A DNA stretch of 6,096 bases from Bacillota bacterium (lineage in GTDB: Bacteria > Bacillota > Clostridia > Acetivibrionales > DSM-2933), in NCBI GenBank assembly GCA_030705945.1, contig JAUZPS010000304.1, positions 1 to 6,096 on the forward strand. Reading direction: 5' to 3'. A program made the position numbers and the translations under genes. Below are positions 5,228-6,096 of this stretch, piece by piece. The notes beneath the pieces were generated by a model. The model worked only from the letters and a program-made list of their open reading frames with translations, was not told where the DNA came from and made no database searches. Numbering within the stretch: the stretch's first letter is position 1; the number at the start of each line of letters is the position of its first letter.

Positions 5228-5324
5228 ATTAAAATCAATTAAGGTTTTACATTTAGCAGAGCAAAATACCATAAAATGTTCGTTATTTTGCTCTGCTAAA
5301 TGTAACATTAATAATGATTTTAAT
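5228..5324. repeat. Palindromic intergenic repeat, copy A (between fumA and fumB)
   Basis: This is a 97-bp hairpin element. The outer arms ATTAAAATCA (5228-5237) and TGATTTTAAT (5315-5324) are perfect. The inner arms 5247-5268 and 5284-5305 are a perfect 22-bp inverted repeat around a 15-nt loop. The short segments between the arms can partly pair (attaa / ttaat). No T-run follows, so it is not a standard terminator. Its right half (from gttcgttattttgctc) matches copy B at the window end in about 37 of 43 positions. It carries no coding sequence and resembles a MITE-like or REP-like element lodged inside an operon. Confidence 0.88.
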
Positions 5325-5362
5325 CTATTTAATCACTTGTTTACATATGGAAAGGTGAAAGT

Positions 5363-5917
5363 ATGGAATATACAATAAATACCCCACTGACAGATGAAGT
5401 TATAAATACTCTTAGGATTGGCGATACTGTTAATATCACGGGCACTATTTACACTGCTCGAGATGCTGCTCATAAGAGAATGATAAGCATGCTAAATGAG
5501 GGTAAAGATTTACCCTTCGATATAAAAAACCAGGTAATTTATTATGTAGGACCATGTCCTGCTAGACCTGGACACGTAATTGGTTCTGCGGGCCCTACAA
5601 CAAGCAGTCGTATGGATGCTTATGCCCCAAAGCTCATAGAGCTCGGCTTAAAAGGCATGATTGGAAAGGGATTGCGTAATAAAGACGTAATTTCGGCAAT
5701 GACTCAATACAAAGCAGTTTACTTTGGAGCTACAGGAGGCGCCGGGGCTCTTCTGGCAAAATCAATAATAAACGAGGAAGTAATCGCCTTCCCGGATCTT
5801 GGAGCTGAAGCAATAAGAAAACTTCAGGTAGTTAAGTTTCCAACCATTGTTATTATTGATTGTTATGGTAATAATTTATATGATTCTGGCAGAAAGTTAT
5901 ATGCGTCAAATGTGTAA
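5363..5917 (+). CDS. fumB: Class I fumarate hydratase, beta subunit
   Basis: This 184-residue subunit is equivalent to the C-terminal domain of single-chain class I fumarases and completes the substrate pocket of the alpha subunit; the symbol here means the beta subunit, not the E. coli isozyme. Motifs in order are GTIYTARDAAHKR (27-39, Arg33), YYVGPCPA (60-67), GSAGPTTSSRMD (74-85, Thr79 and Arg83) and MIGKG (99-103, Lys102). The Arg, Thr, Arg and Lys fall at or within one residue of the substrate-binding positions of the Leishmania enzyme as I recall them. GGAAAGGTGA at 5349-5358 precedes the ATG. In this family alpha and beta genes usually lie only a few bases apart, so the repeat-filled gap is unusual, but the frame and motifs are intact. 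It is followed by a related palindromic repeat. Confidence 0.93.
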   Translation: MEYTINTPLTDEVINTLRIGDTVNITGTIYTARDAAHKRMISMLNEGKDLPFDIKNQVIYYVGPCPARPGHVIGSAGPTTSSRMDAYAPKLIELGLKGMIGKGLRNKDVISAMTQYKAVYFGATGGAGALLAKSIINEEVIAFPDLGAEAIRKLQVVKFPTIVIIDCYGNNLYDSGRKLYASNV

Positions 5918-5947
5918 CAACTAATGATAAGGTACTCTAATTAATGT

Positions 5948-6096
5948 TAAAATCATTATTAATCTTCCATACGATACTTAAAACTAAAATTAATTTGCTA
6001 TATAAAAAGCAATTAATCTTTTACATTTGCCTATCGCAAAATAACGTTAAAGCGTTCGTTATTTTGCTCCGTCAAATGTAAGATTAATAGTGCTTT
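5948..6096. repeat. Palindromic intergenic repeat, copy B (degenerate, cut by the window end)
   Basis: The outer left arm (5948-5966, starting ttaaaatcattattaatc) is complementary to the right end (6080-6096), which the window truncates. The inner arms gcaaaataacg (6036-6046) and cgttattttgc (6057-6067) pair perfectly, as do tacatttg (6022-6029) and caaatgta (6073-6080). Between the inner arms, cctatc and tccgt no longer match. The left side carries attaatctt twice (5958-5966 and 6012-6020) with about 45 extra bases between them compared with copy A. The right half matches copy A in about 37 of 43 positions. The loss of pairing suggests an older, decaying copy. Confidence 0.78.

Noticed and set aside
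4739..5308. A 189-codon minus-strand reading frame opposite fumA
   Set aside because: It is antisense to a clearly conserved fumarase subunit and runs through the repeat; no family pattern is visible.
5228..5324. Palindrome copy A as an intrinsic terminator between fumA and fumB
   Set aside because: The stem is not followed by a T-run on either strand, and the downstream gene is the partner subunit, so full termination is unlikely.
5944..6081. A 45-codon ATG reading frame after fumB
   Set aside because: It lies almost wholly inside palindromic repeat copy B, has no ribosome binding site, and its composition is that of AT-rich non-coding DNA.

Overview
The window looks like a chromosomal segment of an endospore-forming, anaerobic member of the Clostridia. 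Four things point there: the DNA is AT-rich (roughly one third G+C by eye), the Shine-Dalgarno sites are strong and A/G-rich, there is an intact Spo0A sporulation regulator, and there is an oxygen-sensitive two-subunit Fe-S (class I) fumarase. The species cannot be named from the sequence alone.

Layout. Bases 1-2046 (+ strand) hold two shikimate-pathway genes, aroA (EPSP synthase, 94-1371) and aroK (shikimate kinase, 1543-2046). Each is preceded by an almost identical ~63-nt segment that ends in a T-run. Upstream of aroK, where the whole leader is visible, the segment is the 3' half of a long hairpin followed by eight T's. Bases 2193-3011 (+) hold spo0A. It converges on a HU-type DNA-binding protein gene (3073-3345, -), and a shared bidirectional terminator sits between them. 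A small universal-stress/KdpD-like protein follows (3478-3858, -). A gene-poor stretch (3859-4352) carries the stress-protein promoter, a 94-bp imperfect palindrome, an orphan terminator-like hairpin and the probable fumarase promoter. Bases 4353-5917 (+) encode the alpha and beta subunits of the class I fumarase. They are split by a ~97-bp near-perfect palindromic repeat, and a related, more degenerate copy follows the beta gene up to the window edge.

How the parts work together. aroA and aroK act on nearby steps of chorismate synthesis (AroK makes shikimate 3-phosphate, AroA condenses it with PEP). Their duplicated leaders suggest shared control by transcription attenuation. Spo0A and HU are both chromosome-level regulators. 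A perfect 7-base 0A-box core lies at the predicted start of HU transcription, so direct control of HU by its neighbour is possible. The fumarase subunits together form one enzyme interconverting fumarate and malate.

Most worth a second look: (i) the twin aro leader elements, (ii) the family of palindromic intergenic repeats around the fumarase genes, and (iii) the 0A box at the HU promoter. The protein-coding content is otherwise conventional. No CRISPR array, transposase, rRNA or tRNA gene was seen.
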